A DNA stretch of 28,120 nt from CBDVAK01 sp965371945 (GCA_965371945.1 CBDVAK010000006.1:1-28120), one strand, 5' to 3'. Shown: positions 15,755 through 24,297, counted from the stretch's first letter. Notes: generated by a model from the sequence alone, not told the origin. Program-made: numbers and translations.

Positions 15755-16771
15755 ATGTTGCCCAGAGTTTTCACTATCAGCGTGCTGATGACACTCCTCA
15801 CCCTGGCGCTGCCCACGGCGGCCATGGAGGAGGTCAATGTCTACTCCTATCGACAACCCTTTCTGATCACGCCCATGTTCGACGCTTTCACCCGGGATAC
15901 CGGAATCCAGGTCAATGTCGTGTTCGCCAAGAAGGGCCTGCTCGAGCGGTTGCGGCGTGAAGGCAGAAACAGCCCCGCCGACCTGATTTTCACAGTCGAT
16001 ATCGGTCGTCTCAACGATCTGGTCGACGCTGACCTGGTGCAATCAATCAACACCGGGAAGCTCGAGACCAACATCCCCGCGGTTTATCGTCACCCCGACG
16101 GATTGTGGTACGGGCTTACCACCCGGGCGCGGGTCATCGTCACCGCCAAAGAGCGCGTCGTCGATGGCGAGATCAGCCGTTACGAGGATTTGACGGACCC
16201 GAAATGGAAGGGTCGTATCTGTTCGCGCAGTGGCAAGCATGTCTACAACATTGCACTGATCGCCTCGATGATCGCCCACCACGGCCATGATTCGGCGAAA
16301 GAATGGTTGCAGGGAGTACACCGGAACCTGGCCCGCAAACCACAGGGCAATGATCGCGGTCAGGTCAAGGCGATCAAGGAAGGTGTCTGCGACATCGCCG
16401 TCATCAACAGCTACTACATGGGCAATATGCTGGCCGACGAGGAACAGTCGCAATGGGCGCGAGCGGTCAACCTGGTGTTTCCCAACCAGCAGGATCGGGG
16501 CACTCACGTCAACATCAGCGGCATGGCTATGACCCGCAGTGCGCCCAACCGGGACAACGCGGTGCGGTTGATGGAATTCCTTTCCGAGGATCTGGCGCAA
16601 CAAATGTACGCTGAGCAGAACTACGAATACCCGGTCAAACCCGAAGTACCCTGGCCCGGACTGCTGCAGTCCTGGGGTACATTCAAGGTGGATCCGCTGC
16701 CACTGGCAGAGCTCGCCGATCTGCGTGGCGAAGCCATCAGGATGGTCGACGAGGTGGGCTACGACGACTGA
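15755..16771 (+). CDS. Iron-type ABC transporter substrate-binding protein
   Basis: Periplasmic binding protein of the FbpA/FutA/AfuA ferric-iron family, 338 residues. A signal peptide (MLPRVFTISVLMTLLTLA) with probable cleavage near PTAA is followed by VNVYSYRQPFLITPMFDAF. Tyrosines expected to bind iron are visible in YSYR (30-32) and the family-typical pair Y220-Y221 in NSYYMGNM. Other marks are DLIFTVDIGRL, LWYGLTTRARVIV and the C-terminal ANQNYEYPV-like segment EQNYEYPVKPEV. The start at 15755 has CGGAG six bases upstream. It is the first gene behind the consensus promoter and Fur-like site and 92 bases before the permease gene. Ferric iron is the likely substrate. Confidence 0.92.
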   Translation: MLPRVFTISVLMTLLTLALPTAAMEEVNVYSYRQPFLITPMFDAFTRDTGIQVNVVFAKKGLLERLRREGRNSPADLIFTVDIGRLNDLVDADLVQSINTGKLETNIPAVYRHPDGLWYGLTTRARVIVTAKERVVDGEISRYEDLTDPKWKGRICSRSGKHVYNIALIASMIAHHGHDSAKEWLQGVHRNLARKPQGNDRGQVKAIKEGVCDIAVINSYYMGNMLADEEQSQWARAVNLVFPNQQDRGTHVNISGMAMTRSAPNRDNAVRLMEFLSEDLAQQMYAEQNYEYPVKPEVPWPGLLQSWGTFKVDPLPLAELADLRGEAIRMVDEVGYDD

Positions 16772-16863
16772 GCGGGCACACAAGGATACCGCTGAGGCTG
16801 GACAGGACCCACGCTAAACTGTAAACCCTGACGACACGGACCGTCGTCTGTCCTGTTTGAGCT

Positions 16864-18594
16864 ATGCAACGGAACCGCCAGATCGCCTTGAGCAGAACAG
16901 CCACCTTCAAGCAGCCTCCGTCCGCCTCTGCCACGGGGCACCGTGCCCACAGGATAAACCCGGACCCCTGGACGCTGGGAGCATTGATCATGGCGGCCCT
17001 GGTGGGGCTGCCGGTGGCATCCGTCATCATGTTGTCGTTGTTTCCGGAGGAGAACGTCTGGGGGCATCTTGCCAGTACCGTGCTGCCCGGTTACATCTGG
17101 CGCACACTGGCATTGATGGCAGGCGTCAACATCGGCACTCTGTTGCTCGGAGTGTCCGGCGCCTGGCTGGTCACCATGTGCCGGTTTCCGGGTCGCAGGT
17201 TGTTCGAGTGGGCGCTATTACTGCCATTTGCGGTACCCGCCTACGTCATCGCCTACGTCTACACCGATCTGCTCGAATACGCCGGTCCGGTGCAGATCCT
17301 GCTGCGGGATTGGTTTGGATTTCAAAGCGCGGCAGATTACTGGTTTCCAGAGATTCGCAGCCTGGGTGGCGCCATCACCATGATGTCGCTGGTCATGTAT
17401 CCCTACGTCTATCTGCTCGCACGGGCGGCGTTTCTGGAGCAGTCGGTGGGCATGCTCGACGCCAGCCGGATTCTCGGGTGCGGCCCGTGGCGCAGTTTCC
17501 TGCACGTTTCCATGCCCATGGCCAGACCCTCGATCGCAGTTGGAAGCGCGCTTGTTTTGATGGAAACATTGAACGATTTCGGCACCGTGGATTATTTCGC
17601 CGTCCGCACTCTGACCGCGGGCATCTATGATGTCTGGCTGGGGATGGGCAATCTGGGCGGCGCCGCGCAGATCGCCAGCGTCATGCTCATTTTCGTCGTG
17701 GTGCTGGTGACACTCGAACGTCTCGGTCGCTTGCGCCAGCATCATTTTCAGGGCGCACGTCGATTCCAGGAACTGCCGGGATACCTGCTGCGGGGCTGGC
17801 GCGCATGGGCGGCTTCGATCGTCTGTGGCATACCGGTGGTGGCCGGTTTCGTGATCCCTGTGGCAGTTCTGGCGGTCTATGCTTGGCAACGTTTTGATGA
17901 ATCCTGGACCGCACAGTTTCGCGACTACGCGCTGAACAGCGTGCTGTTGTCGGGAACAGCCGCACTGAGCGCGGTGGCGATCGCGGTATTTCTGGCCTAC
18001 TCGCGACGCATGCGCGGTGGCCGCCTGCTGTCAGCGGCAGTGCGCTTTGCGAGCTTTGGCTATGCGACGCCCGGTGCGGTACTGGCCATTGGCGTGATCG
18101 TGCCGTTCGCCGCAGCGGATAATGCAGTCGACAGCTTTATGCGCGACCATTTCGGTTTTTCGTCCGGTTTGATCCTGAGCGGGACCATCGCCGCCATCGT
18201 GTTCGCCTATATCGTACGCTTTATGGCGGTCGCGCTCGGTAGCGTAGAGGCCAGCCTGGCCAAGATCACACCCAGCATGGACATGGCGGCCCGAAACCTC
18301 GGGCACGGCCCGGCGGCCACTCTGGCGAGAGTCCATCTGCCGTTGATTCGCGGTGCCATGCTGACTGCCGCACTGGTGGTATTCGTAGACTCAATGAAAG
18401 AGTTGCCCGCCACCCTGATACTGAGACCATTCAACTTTGAAACACTGGCAACCTACGTGTATCAGTTCGCTTCCGATGAGCTTCTGGAACAATGCGCCCT
18501 CGGCGCCCTGTTGATCGTAGTGGCCGGTCTTGTTCCCGTGATACTGCTGAGCCACGGTATTTCCCGATCAAGGCAATTGGGCACTACACCATGA
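16864..18594 (+). CDS. Two-domain iron-type ABC transporter permease
   Basis: FbpB/FutB-type inner-membrane permease of 576 residues made of two fused BPD_transp_1 halves. About twelve hydrophobic spans are visible. The cytoplasmic EAA-type loops that contact the ATPase lie at about residue 199 (DASRILGCGPWRSFLHVSMP) and 473 (DMAARNLGHGPAATLARVHLP), each ending in the expected P. The start at 16864 has no strong ribosome binding site; a later ATG would cut the first membrane span. The stop overlaps the start of the FadH-like gene (ATGA, 18591-18594). No ATPase gene (FbpC) is present in the window, so the ATPase must be encoded elsewhere or shared. Confidence 0.93.
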   Translation: MQRNRQIALSRTATFKQPPSASATGHRAHRINPDPWTLGALIMAALVGLPVASVIMLSLFPEENVWGHLASTVLPGYIWRTLALMAGVNIGTLLLGVSGAWLVTMCRFPGRRLFEWALLLPFAVPAYVIAYVYTDLLEYAGPVQILLRDWFGFQSAADYWFPEIRSLGGAITMMSLVMYPYVYLLARAAFLEQSVGMLDASRILGCGPWRSFLHVSMPMARPSIAVGSALVLMETLNDFGTVDYFAVRTLTAGIYDVWLGMGNLGGAAQIASVMLIFVVVLVTLERLGRLRQHHFQGARRFQELPGYLLRGWRAWAASIVCGIPVVAGFVIPVAVLAVYAWQRFDESWTAQFRDYALNSVLLSGTAALSAVAIAVFLAYSRRMRGGRLLSAAVRFASFGYATPGAVLAIGVIVPFAAADNAVDSFMRDHFGFSSGLILSGTIAAIVFAYIVRFMAVALGSVEASLAKITPSMDMAARNLGHGPAATLARVHLPLIRGAMLTAALVVFVDSMKELPATLILRPFNFETLATYVYQFASDELLEQCALGALLIVVAGLVPVILLSHGISRSRQLGTTP

Positions 18595-20615
18595 ACCATC
18601 GTTATCGCCATTTGCTGGCGCCGCTCGATCTGGGCTTCACAACCCTACCCAACCGCGTGTTGATGGGCTCCATGCACACCGGGCTCGAAGACCACCGGCG
18701 CGACTATCAGAAGCTGGCGGCCTACTTCGCAGAGCGCGCTGCCGGTGGTGTCGGATTGATGGTCACGGGCGGCATAGCACCCAATATCGTCGGCCGCGCG
18801 GCACCCTTTGCCGGCAAGCTCAGTATGCCCTGGGAAGTCGGACGACATCGGCTGGTGACCAATGCGGTACACGGTGAAGGGGGCAGGATCTGTATGCAGA
18901 TACTGCATGCGGGCCGCTATGCCTACCAACCACTGGCAGTGGCGCCGTCGGCGATTCGTTCACCGATATCACCATTCCGGCCACGTGCCCTCAGCACTCG
19001 CGGCGTACAACGTCAGATCAAGGCCTTCGCCCACTGTGCCCGCCTGTCACGGCAAGCAGGCTATGACGGCGTCGAGATCATGGGATCCGAGGGCTATCTC
19101 ATCAACCAGTTTCTGGCGCGGCGCACCAATCACAGACAAGACCGCTGGGGGGGCGAGTTCGAGGGTCGGGCGCGGTTCGCAAACGAAGTGGTGCGTGAGG
19201 TCCGTGATGCAACGGGCCCCGATTTCATCATCATCTACCGGCTTTCGATGCTGGATCTGGTTCCAGAAGGCAGCGACTGGCACGAAGTGGAGGCCCTCGC
19301 ACGCTCGGTGGTATCAGCCGGCGCCACCATGATCAACACTGGAATCGGCTGGCACGAGGCCCGGGTACCTACGATCGCCAGCATGGTTCCCCGCGGTGCC
19401 TTCAGCTGGGTCACCCGCCGGCTGATGGGTAAGGTGTCGGTGCCCTTGATCGCCACCAACCGCATCAACGATCCCGCGGTGGCGGAACAGATACTGGCGG
19501 ACGGTGATGCCGACATGGTATCCATGGCCCGGCCGCTATTGGCAGACCCGCAACTGGTGGCCAAGACCGAACAGGGCCGCGAACGAGAGATTAACACCTG
19601 CATCGCCTGCAACCAGGCTTGTCTGGATTTCATTTTCCAGCGTCGCCATGCTACCTGCATGGTCAACCCCAGGGCCGCCCGAGAAACCGAGCTCAACTAC
19701 CTGCCGACACCGAATGGCAGGGAGATCGCCGTGGTCGGTGCCGGCCCGGCGGGTCTTGCCTGTGCCTCCGTCCTCGCCGACCGCGGCCACAAGGTCACCT
19801 TGTTCGAAGCGAGCACCGAGATCGGTGGTCAGTTCAACATGGCCAGACGCATCCCCGGCAAGGAAGATTATGCCGAAACCGTGCGCTACTTCAGGGAACG
19901 GCTGCATACCACAGGTGCACGGTTGATCAGCGGCACGGAGGTGGATGCCCAACGGTTGCTGGCGGAGGGATTCCGCGAGGTGGTGCTGGCGACCGGCGCG
20001 CGGCCCAGAAAGGCCGGCATCGACGGTGAGGATCACCGCAAAGTGATTTCCTATCAGGATCTTCTGCGCGATGGTGCCGCAGTCGGCCGCACCGTGGCCG
20101 TGGTCGGTGCCGGGGGCATCGGTTTCGATGTTGCCGAGTACCTGACCAGCACCGGTCACGAATCCGATACCGGTGCGTTCCTGGCTGAGTGGGGCGTGGA
20201 CACGACCATCGCCCACGGTGGTGGCTTGAATGCCGCTGGCCCCGGGAACATTGTACCTGCCCGCAAAGTCTATCTGTTACAACGCAAGACGGAACGTCCA
20301 GGCCGGCGTCTTGGGAAAACGACTGGCTGGATCCATCGCGCCTCGTTGAAGCACAGGCAGGTTGAGATGCTATCCGGCGTACGCTATCACGTTATCGACG
20401 ACCAGGGTCTGCACATCGAAGTCGATGGCGCGATGCGGCTGCTTGCGGTCGACCATGTGGTGGTGTGCGCGGGCCAGGAACCGCGCCGTGACCTGCTCAC
20501 GGCGCTCAGCGAAGCCGGCGTCACCGTGCACCTGATCGGCGGTGCCGATGTCGCCACCGAATTGGACGCCCGTCGCGCCATCGACCAAGCCTGGCGCCTG
20601 GCCGCCACATTGTGA
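18591..20615 (+). CDS. fadH: NADPH-dependent 2,4-dienoyl-CoA reductase (FadH-like)
   Basis: Old-yellow-enzyme family flavoprotein of 674 residues, close to E. coli FadH, which reduces 2,4-dienoyl-CoA during unsaturated fatty-acid oxidation. An FMN TIM barrel comes first, with Y169 (SEGYLINQF) and H255 (GIGWHEARVPTI) at the places of the E. coli catalytic Tyr and His. The 4Fe-4S cysteines are C337, C340, C344 and C356, with the same 2-3-11 spacing. A C-terminal FAD/NADPH part follows, with VVGAGPAGLA near 383 and VVGAGGIGFDVAEYL. The start overlaps the permease stop, and the stop overlaps the next start (GTGA), so it is embedded in the iron-type operon, which is unusual. Specificity within the wider family (for example other enoate or trimethylamine dehydrogenase relatives) cannot be proven. 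Confidence 0.9.
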   Translation: MNHRYRHLLAPLDLGFTTLPNRVLMGSMHTGLEDHRRDYQKLAAYFAERAAGGVGLMVTGGIAPNIVGRAAPFAGKLSMPWEVGRHRLVTNAVHGEGGRICMQILHAGRYAYQPLAVAPSAIRSPISPFRPRALSTRGVQRQIKAFAHCARLSRQAGYDGVEIMGSEGYLINQFLARRTNHRQDRWGGEFEGRARFANEVVREVRDATGPDFIIIYRLSMLDLVPEGSDWHEVEALARSVVSAGATMINTGIGWHEARVPTIASMVPRGAFSWVTRRLMGKVSVPLIATNRINDPAVAEQILADGDADMVSMARPLLADPQLVAKTEQGREREINTCIACNQACLDFIFQRRHATCMVNPRAARETELNYLPTPNGREIAVVGAGPAGLACASVLADRGHKVTLFEASTEIGGQFNMARRIPGKEDYAETVRYFRERLHTTGARLISGTEVDAQRLLAEGFREVVLATGARPRKAGIDGEDHRKVISYQDLLRDGAAVGRTVAVVGAGGIGFDVAEYLTSTGHESDTGAFLAEWGVDTTIAHGGGLNAAGPGNIVPARKVYLLQRKTERPGRRLGKTTGWIHRASLKHRQVEMLSGVRYHVIDDQGLHIEVDGAMRLLAVDHVVVCAGQEPRRDLLTALSEAGVTVHLIGGADVATELDARRAIDQAWRLAATL

Positions 20616-22195
20616 GCGGCATGGCCATCACCATTCGCGGATGGCTGCCGGCCTACCGCAGGAATATCGGCAGGGCTCTGCTGACAACACTGGTTGCAGC
20701 GGTGATCCCGGCTTGCGGCAGCAACCCGGTAACCGGCAAATCCGAGCTTCAACTGGTGTCACAAGCGCAAGAGATCCAGATAGGCGAGCAAAACTACGGG
20801 CCCTATCAGCAAACCCAGGGCGGTGACTACCAGGCCTATCCGGAGGTACAGCGCTATGTCAGCGACGTCGGGCGAAAGCTGGCTGCGGTCAGTGACCGCA
20901 AACTCCCGTATCAATTCGTCGTTATCAATGATTCGACACCCAACGCATGGGCGCTCCCCGGTGGCAAGATCGCCGTCAACCGTGGCCTGCTGGTGCAACT
21001 GGACGACGAGGCGGAGTTAGCTGCCGTACTCGGTCACGAGATCGTTCATGCGGCCGCCCGACATGGCGCCAAAGGTATCGAACGCGGCATCTTCATACAA
21101 AGCGCGGTGATCGCCGCGGGTGTTGCCGCCGGCAACAGCGGCTACGGGGACCTGGTCAACTCCGGAGCACAACTGGCCGGCGGCCTGGTCAACCAGAAGT
21201 ATGGCCGCGATGCTGAGTTGGAGAGCGACTACTACGGCATGACCTATATGTCGCGCGCCGGTTACGACCCCAGAGCGGCGATCAGCCTTCAGCAAAAATT
21301 TGTCAAACTGGCCGAAAATCAGTCCCAGGACTGGATGAGCGGGCTGTTCGCCAGCCATCCACCCTCCCGCGAGCGGGTCGATGCAAACCGTGCCACCGCC
21401 TCGCAGTTGCCTTCCGGGGGTGAGTTGGGTGCAGCCCGCTATCAGCTGGCCATCCTGCCGTTGACCCGCAGCCGTGACGCCTACGAAGCCTACGATGAAG
21501 GCCGCGCAGCCCTGCGCAAGGGTGACAGCAAGACCGCGCTGGCCAAAGCCGCATTGGCAATCAGTATCGAACCGCGTGAGGCACTGTTCTATACACTGGA
21601 GGGCGACGCGGAAAATGCCGGTGGCCGGCATCGTGCAGCCATCAGCAGCTATGGCCAGGCCTTGCAGCGGAACCGGGACTATTTCAAACCCTATCTGCAA
21701 CGTGGTCTGGTCTACCGGCGCCTCGGCAACGACAACCGTGCACGCCGGGATCTTGAAGCCAGCGCGAAGCTGTTGCCGACCGCGGCCGCCATGTCCAGCC
21801 TGGGCCAGCTTGCGCTGCAACGCGGTGACCTCGGCAACGCTCGAAAGTATCTGGCGGCTGCGGCTTCCAGCGATTCCGCCGACGGGCGCAGCGCGGCGGA
21901 AACCCTCGCCAGGATGGACCTGGCCAACTACCCGGAGCGATTTCTGGCGCTCCGGTTGGGGCTCGACCGATCGGGCAGATTGCTGGTACAGGTCCGCAAC
22001 ACCAGCCCCATCGCAGTCGGCAACATCCGCGTGAGAATTGGTTACCCGCAGGGGGCCCGGGAGATCGAACTGGGGGTCCCGCAAACGCTGCAACCGGGAC
22101 AGGCGACGACCCTGACCACCGCGATCGGGCCATTGTCGCAGGCGGCACTATCCCAGGTCAGGGTCGGCGTCAGCACAGCGCGACCGGCACGATGA
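20612..22195 (+). CDS. M48-family metalloprotease lipoprotein with TPR region
   Basis: Envelope zinc protease of the BepA/LoiP type, 527 residues. The N-terminus has a basic region, a hydrophobic core and a lipobox ending IPAC|GSN at C35, so it is probably a periplasm-facing lipoprotein. The zinc site is HEIVH (142-146) with the third ligand and partner acid in AELESD (E202, D206). Residues 290-430 look like TPR helices (for example EAYDEGRAALRKGD, YFKPYLQRGLVYRRLGNDNRA), and a C-terminal beta-rich segment follows. Family members take part in outer-membrane protein quality control. The start used is GTG at 20612, overlapping the fadH stop; an ATG at 20621 is an alternative. The stop overlaps the next gene by four bases. 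Confidence 0.92.
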   Translation: MSGMAITIRGWLPAYRRNIGRALLTTLVAAVIPACGSNPVTGKSELQLVSQAQEIQIGEQNYGPYQQTQGGDYQAYPEVQRYVSDVGRKLAAVSDRKLPYQFVVINDSTPNAWALPGGKIAVNRGLLVQLDDEAELAAVLGHEIVHAAARHGAKGIERGIFIQSAVIAAGVAAGNSGYGDLVNSGAQLAGGLVNQKYGRDAELESDYYGMTYMSRAGYDPRAAISLQQKFVKLAENQSQDWMSGLFASHPPSRERVDANRATASQLPSGGELGAARYQLAILPLTRSRDAYEAYDEGRAALRKGDSKTALAKAALAISIEPREALFYTLEGDAENAGGRHRAAISSYGQALQRNRDYFKPYLQRGLVYRRLGNDNRARRDLEASAKLLPTAAAMSSLGQLALQRGDLGNARKYLAAAASSDSADGRSAAETLARMDLANYPERFLALRLGLDRSGRLLVQVRNTSPIAVGNIRVRIGYPQGAREIELGVPQTLQPGQATTLTTAIGPLSQAALSQVRVGVSTARPAR

Positions 22196-22998
22196 CTAGC
22201 CGGCTGCCTCGCACATGGCTGCTCGTGGTAGCGGCTTTCATGATTCCGTCACTGCTGTCGGTAGCGGCAAGACTGGCAATGAGCCCGGCTTCGGCAACGG
22301 CCTGGTGGCAAGCAGACAACAGTAGCGCAAACCTGTCCCCCGATCCTGTAACCCATCCACAAGCAGTCGTACAGGTCATGGCGGCAAGGGTATTCGGTTG
22401 GCGAGGTGCACTGGGTGTGCACACATGGATTGCCGTCAAGGCGCGCCAAGCAAACCGCTACACCCGACTGGAAGTGATCGGCTGGGGCGTCAGACACGGT
22501 GCATCAGCGGTGCGGATACACCCGGGTACACCGGATGGGCGTTGGTACGGGCAAACTCCACAGGTGCTGGTCGACATACGCGGTGCCCGGGCCGACACCC
22601 TCATCGCTGCGATTCTGGAGGCCGCTCCCAGCTATCCGTATACAGACCGTTACCGCCTCTGGCCAGGCCCCAACAGCAACACCTTCACCGCCTGGATGGG
22701 CCGCCAGGTTCCCGGACTGATGCTGGTGTTGCCGCCCACCGCCATAGGCAAGGACTATCTGGGCACAGACAAGCTGGTCGCAAGCGCTCCCAGCGGCAGT
22801 GGCTACCAGTTTTCGATTCTGGGCCTGCTGGGTTTTACGGTCGCCCTGGAGGAAGGCATCGAGCTCAATCTGCTGGGACTCACATTTGGTATCGATCTGG
22901 GCAGACCCGCCATCAAGGTTCCCGGCCTGGGACGCATCGGCCTGACTCGGGAGCCCTCTCGCGGCAGCTGGAATTCCACCGACCCGCAGCTGGGATAA
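22192..22998 (+). CDS. DUF3750 family protein
   Basis: A 268-residue protein with an N-terminal hydrophobic segment (about 8-28, signal or membrane anchor). The body carries marks I associate with DUF3750: GWRGALGVHTWIAVKA, LEVIGWGVRHG, YPYTDRYRLWPGPNSNTF, WMGRQVPGL and LPPTAIGKDYLG. The conserved H, W, N, S, T and W positions suggest an active or binding site, but the function is not known to me. The start overlaps the M48 protease stop (ATGA at 22192-22195), making it the last gene of the operon beginning at 15755. Co-translation with an envelope protease suggests a role at the cell envelope; that is inference. Confidence 0.85.
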   Translation: MTSRLPRTWLLVVAAFMIPSLLSVAARLAMSPASATAWWQADNSSANLSPDPVTHPQAVVQVMAARVFGWRGALGVHTWIAVKARQANRYTRLEVIGWGVRHGASAVRIHPGTPDGRWYGQTPQVLVDIRGARADTLIAAILEAAPSYPYTDRYRLWPGPNSNTFTAWMGRQVPGLMLVLPPTAIGKDYLGTDKLVASAPSGSGYQFSILGLLGFTVALEEGIELNLLGLTFGIDLGRPAIKVPGLGRIGLTREPSRGSWNSTDPQLG

Positions 22999-23084
22999 TT
23001 CTTACTTGTCTACAAGTCGTGCGCCACTGGCCACCGCAACAACCAATGGCCAACATGGAAACCGGATTGGCAGCAAATCTCTCT

Positions 23085-23245
23085 GGAGGCTGTCCGAGAA
23101 TAGCGATCGTAGCGAGGGCGAGCCTGATTGAGTCAGATTTTCCGATCATTTGAGGCGAATAGTTGTGCTATTTAACGAACAGGATCGGGAAATATGGCCA
23201 ATCAGGATTGTCCGCAGTAGATCAGTCTGTTCTCGGACAGTCTCC
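23085..23245. repeat. 161-bp terminal-inverted-repeat element, family 1, complete copy
   Basis: The left end GGAGGCTGTCCGAGAA (23085-23100) and right end TTCTCGGACAGTCTCC (23230-23245) are inverted repeats with one mismatch. The right 52 bases recur at 1-52. The right end is followed by TAG, as at the pilT stop, so CTAG could be a target site; the left flank (CTCTG) does not show an intact copy. No credible reading frame lies inside. It looks like a miniature inverted-repeat transposable element. It accounts for most of the 285-base gap between the DUF3750 and PilZ genes and ends 39 bases before the PilZ start. Confidence 0.82.
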
Positions 23246-23283
23246 TAGTGGAGCGGCCCCGGCGGGCCCTCGGGGAGCAAAGC

Positions 23284-23646
23284 ATGAATGTAGCGGGCTC
23301 ACAAGTAGTCGAACAACGAAGCGTCAAACGCTGGCACCTGTTGTTGTACCTCAGGGTCTTCGACTCCGACGACAGACTGGTCGGTCATCTGGTAGACATC
23401 TCCACCGCCGGCATGATGCTGATCAGCGAGCATCCGGTTGCAGTCGGCGAGGACTTTGATCTGTGGCTGGAACTCCCCAAGGACGGCGAACAACGAGAGC
23501 GCCTGGAAATTCGCGCAAGAAGCATCCGCTGCGACCCCGACGTCAATCCCTGCTTCCACGATACCGGTTTTAGTTTCCTGGGCGAGTCACGCTACACTGT
23601 GGAGCGTGTTTCCCAGTTGATCCAGGATCTTCGGATCGGCGAGTGA
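23284..23646 (+). CDS. PilZ domain protein, probable c-di-GMP receptor
   Basis: A single PilZ domain of 120 residues. The c-di-GMP motifs are intact: RSVKR (R12-x3-R16) and DISTAG (D38-x-S40-x2-G43), followed by beta-strand segments EDFDLWLELP and FHDTGFSFLG. It is cytosolic, with no output domain, so it would act by binding partner proteins. The start at 23284 (MNVAGSQ) has GGGAG about seven bases upstream; the frame is open to 23248. A family 1 repeat ends 39 bases upstream, so its promoter may lie within or across the repeat. A family 2 repeat starts ten bases after the stop. pilT is in the same window but far away. Confidence 0.9.
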   Translation: MNVAGSQVVEQRSVKRWHLLLYLRVFDSDDRLVGHLVDISTAGMMLISEHPVAVGEDFDLWLELPKDGEQRERLEIRARSIRCDPDVNPCFHDTGFSFLGESRYTVERVSQLIQDLRIGE

Positions 23647-23656
23647 CCGGGACCAA

Positions 23657-23827
23657 GGCGATTTCTGTCAACAAAGCTACCAGCGTGCTTGTCTTTTCGC
23701 CCGTCTTCAGCGTTGCGACAGCCCTCACATAGCCCTGCTATGCTGTTGCTGCCGCGCCTTGAATACGAACGAACACCCTACGCACTCTGGCCTACGCAAT
23801 CTGGTAACTTTGTTTCCGCCAATCGTC
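23657..23827. repeat. Terminal-inverted-repeat element, family 2, copy 2
   Basis: The 171-bp element is in inverted orientation to copy 1 at 11747-11903. The left end GGCGATTTCTGTCAACAAAG and the complement of the right end (GACGATTGGCGGAAACAAAG) are imperfect inverted repeats. Compared with copy 1 it is 14 bases longer, matching an imperfect duplication around TGCGTAGG near its right side. It fills the whole space between the convergent PilZ and DUF5658 genes; its last base is the first base of the CTA that encodes the DUF5658 stop. The internal hairpin could serve as a shared terminator. Confidence 0.82.
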
Positions 23828-24297
23828 TAAGTCGACAGCAACACCAGCTCATAGCCGACCAGAATCAGGTACATGAACGGCAATGCGTAGACAAGATGCT
23901 CCACCCGAACCAGGCCCAGCAACCTGAAATTGGCATGGGCAATCAGGAACACCAGACCCGCGCCACATAGCCCCATCTTCACCCAGGCGAACAGCCGAAT
24001 GTCGTGCTCGATCAGCACCGCCATGAACCAATTGAGTTCGCTACCTCCCAACGCAAGGATATTGAGCGTCAGGACCGCATCGGTGAACGACAACAGCATG
24101 GTGGCCAGTGCCGCATACAGGAGCCACGACGGATACCAGCCCAGGTAGTGTCCCTCGGCATCCGTGGCTCTTCTTCCGAACGGACGTGCGGCACTCACAC
24201 CGCCATAGAAAATGGTCCAGGCACGAGCCTGGCGACGATCGATCGATGGCCAGCAGGGGCTGGCCGCGACGCCGGCTTGACAGTCAGAAACGTGCAT
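23827..24297 (-). CDS. DUF5658 family membrane protein
   Basis: A 156-residue protein with a polar N-terminal region of about 50 residues and four predicted membrane spans (about 55-72, 74-98, 103-122 and 134-153). The segment LSFTDAVLTLNILALGGSELNWFM is the mark I associate with DUF5658 (short form: TDAVLTL, ELNWFM). The function is unknown. The start at 24297 has AAGGA nine bases upstream. The stop codon touches the end of the family 2 repeat. It is convergent with the PilZ gene and divergent from the nitroreductase gene. Confidence 0.82.
   Translation of the reverse strand: MHVSDCQAGVAASPCWPSIDRRQARAWTIFYGGVSAARPFGRRATDAEGHYLGWYPSWLLYAALATMLLSFTDAVLTLNILALGGSELNWFMAVLIEHDIRLFAWVKMGLCGAGLVFLIAHANFRLLGLVRVEHLVYALPFMYLILVGYELVLLST

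Noticed and set aside
16830..16848. Small hairpin GACGAC/GTCGTC between binding protein and permease genes
   Set aside because: Only six base pairs and no T-tract; may weakly attenuate transcription but is not strong enough to list as a feature.
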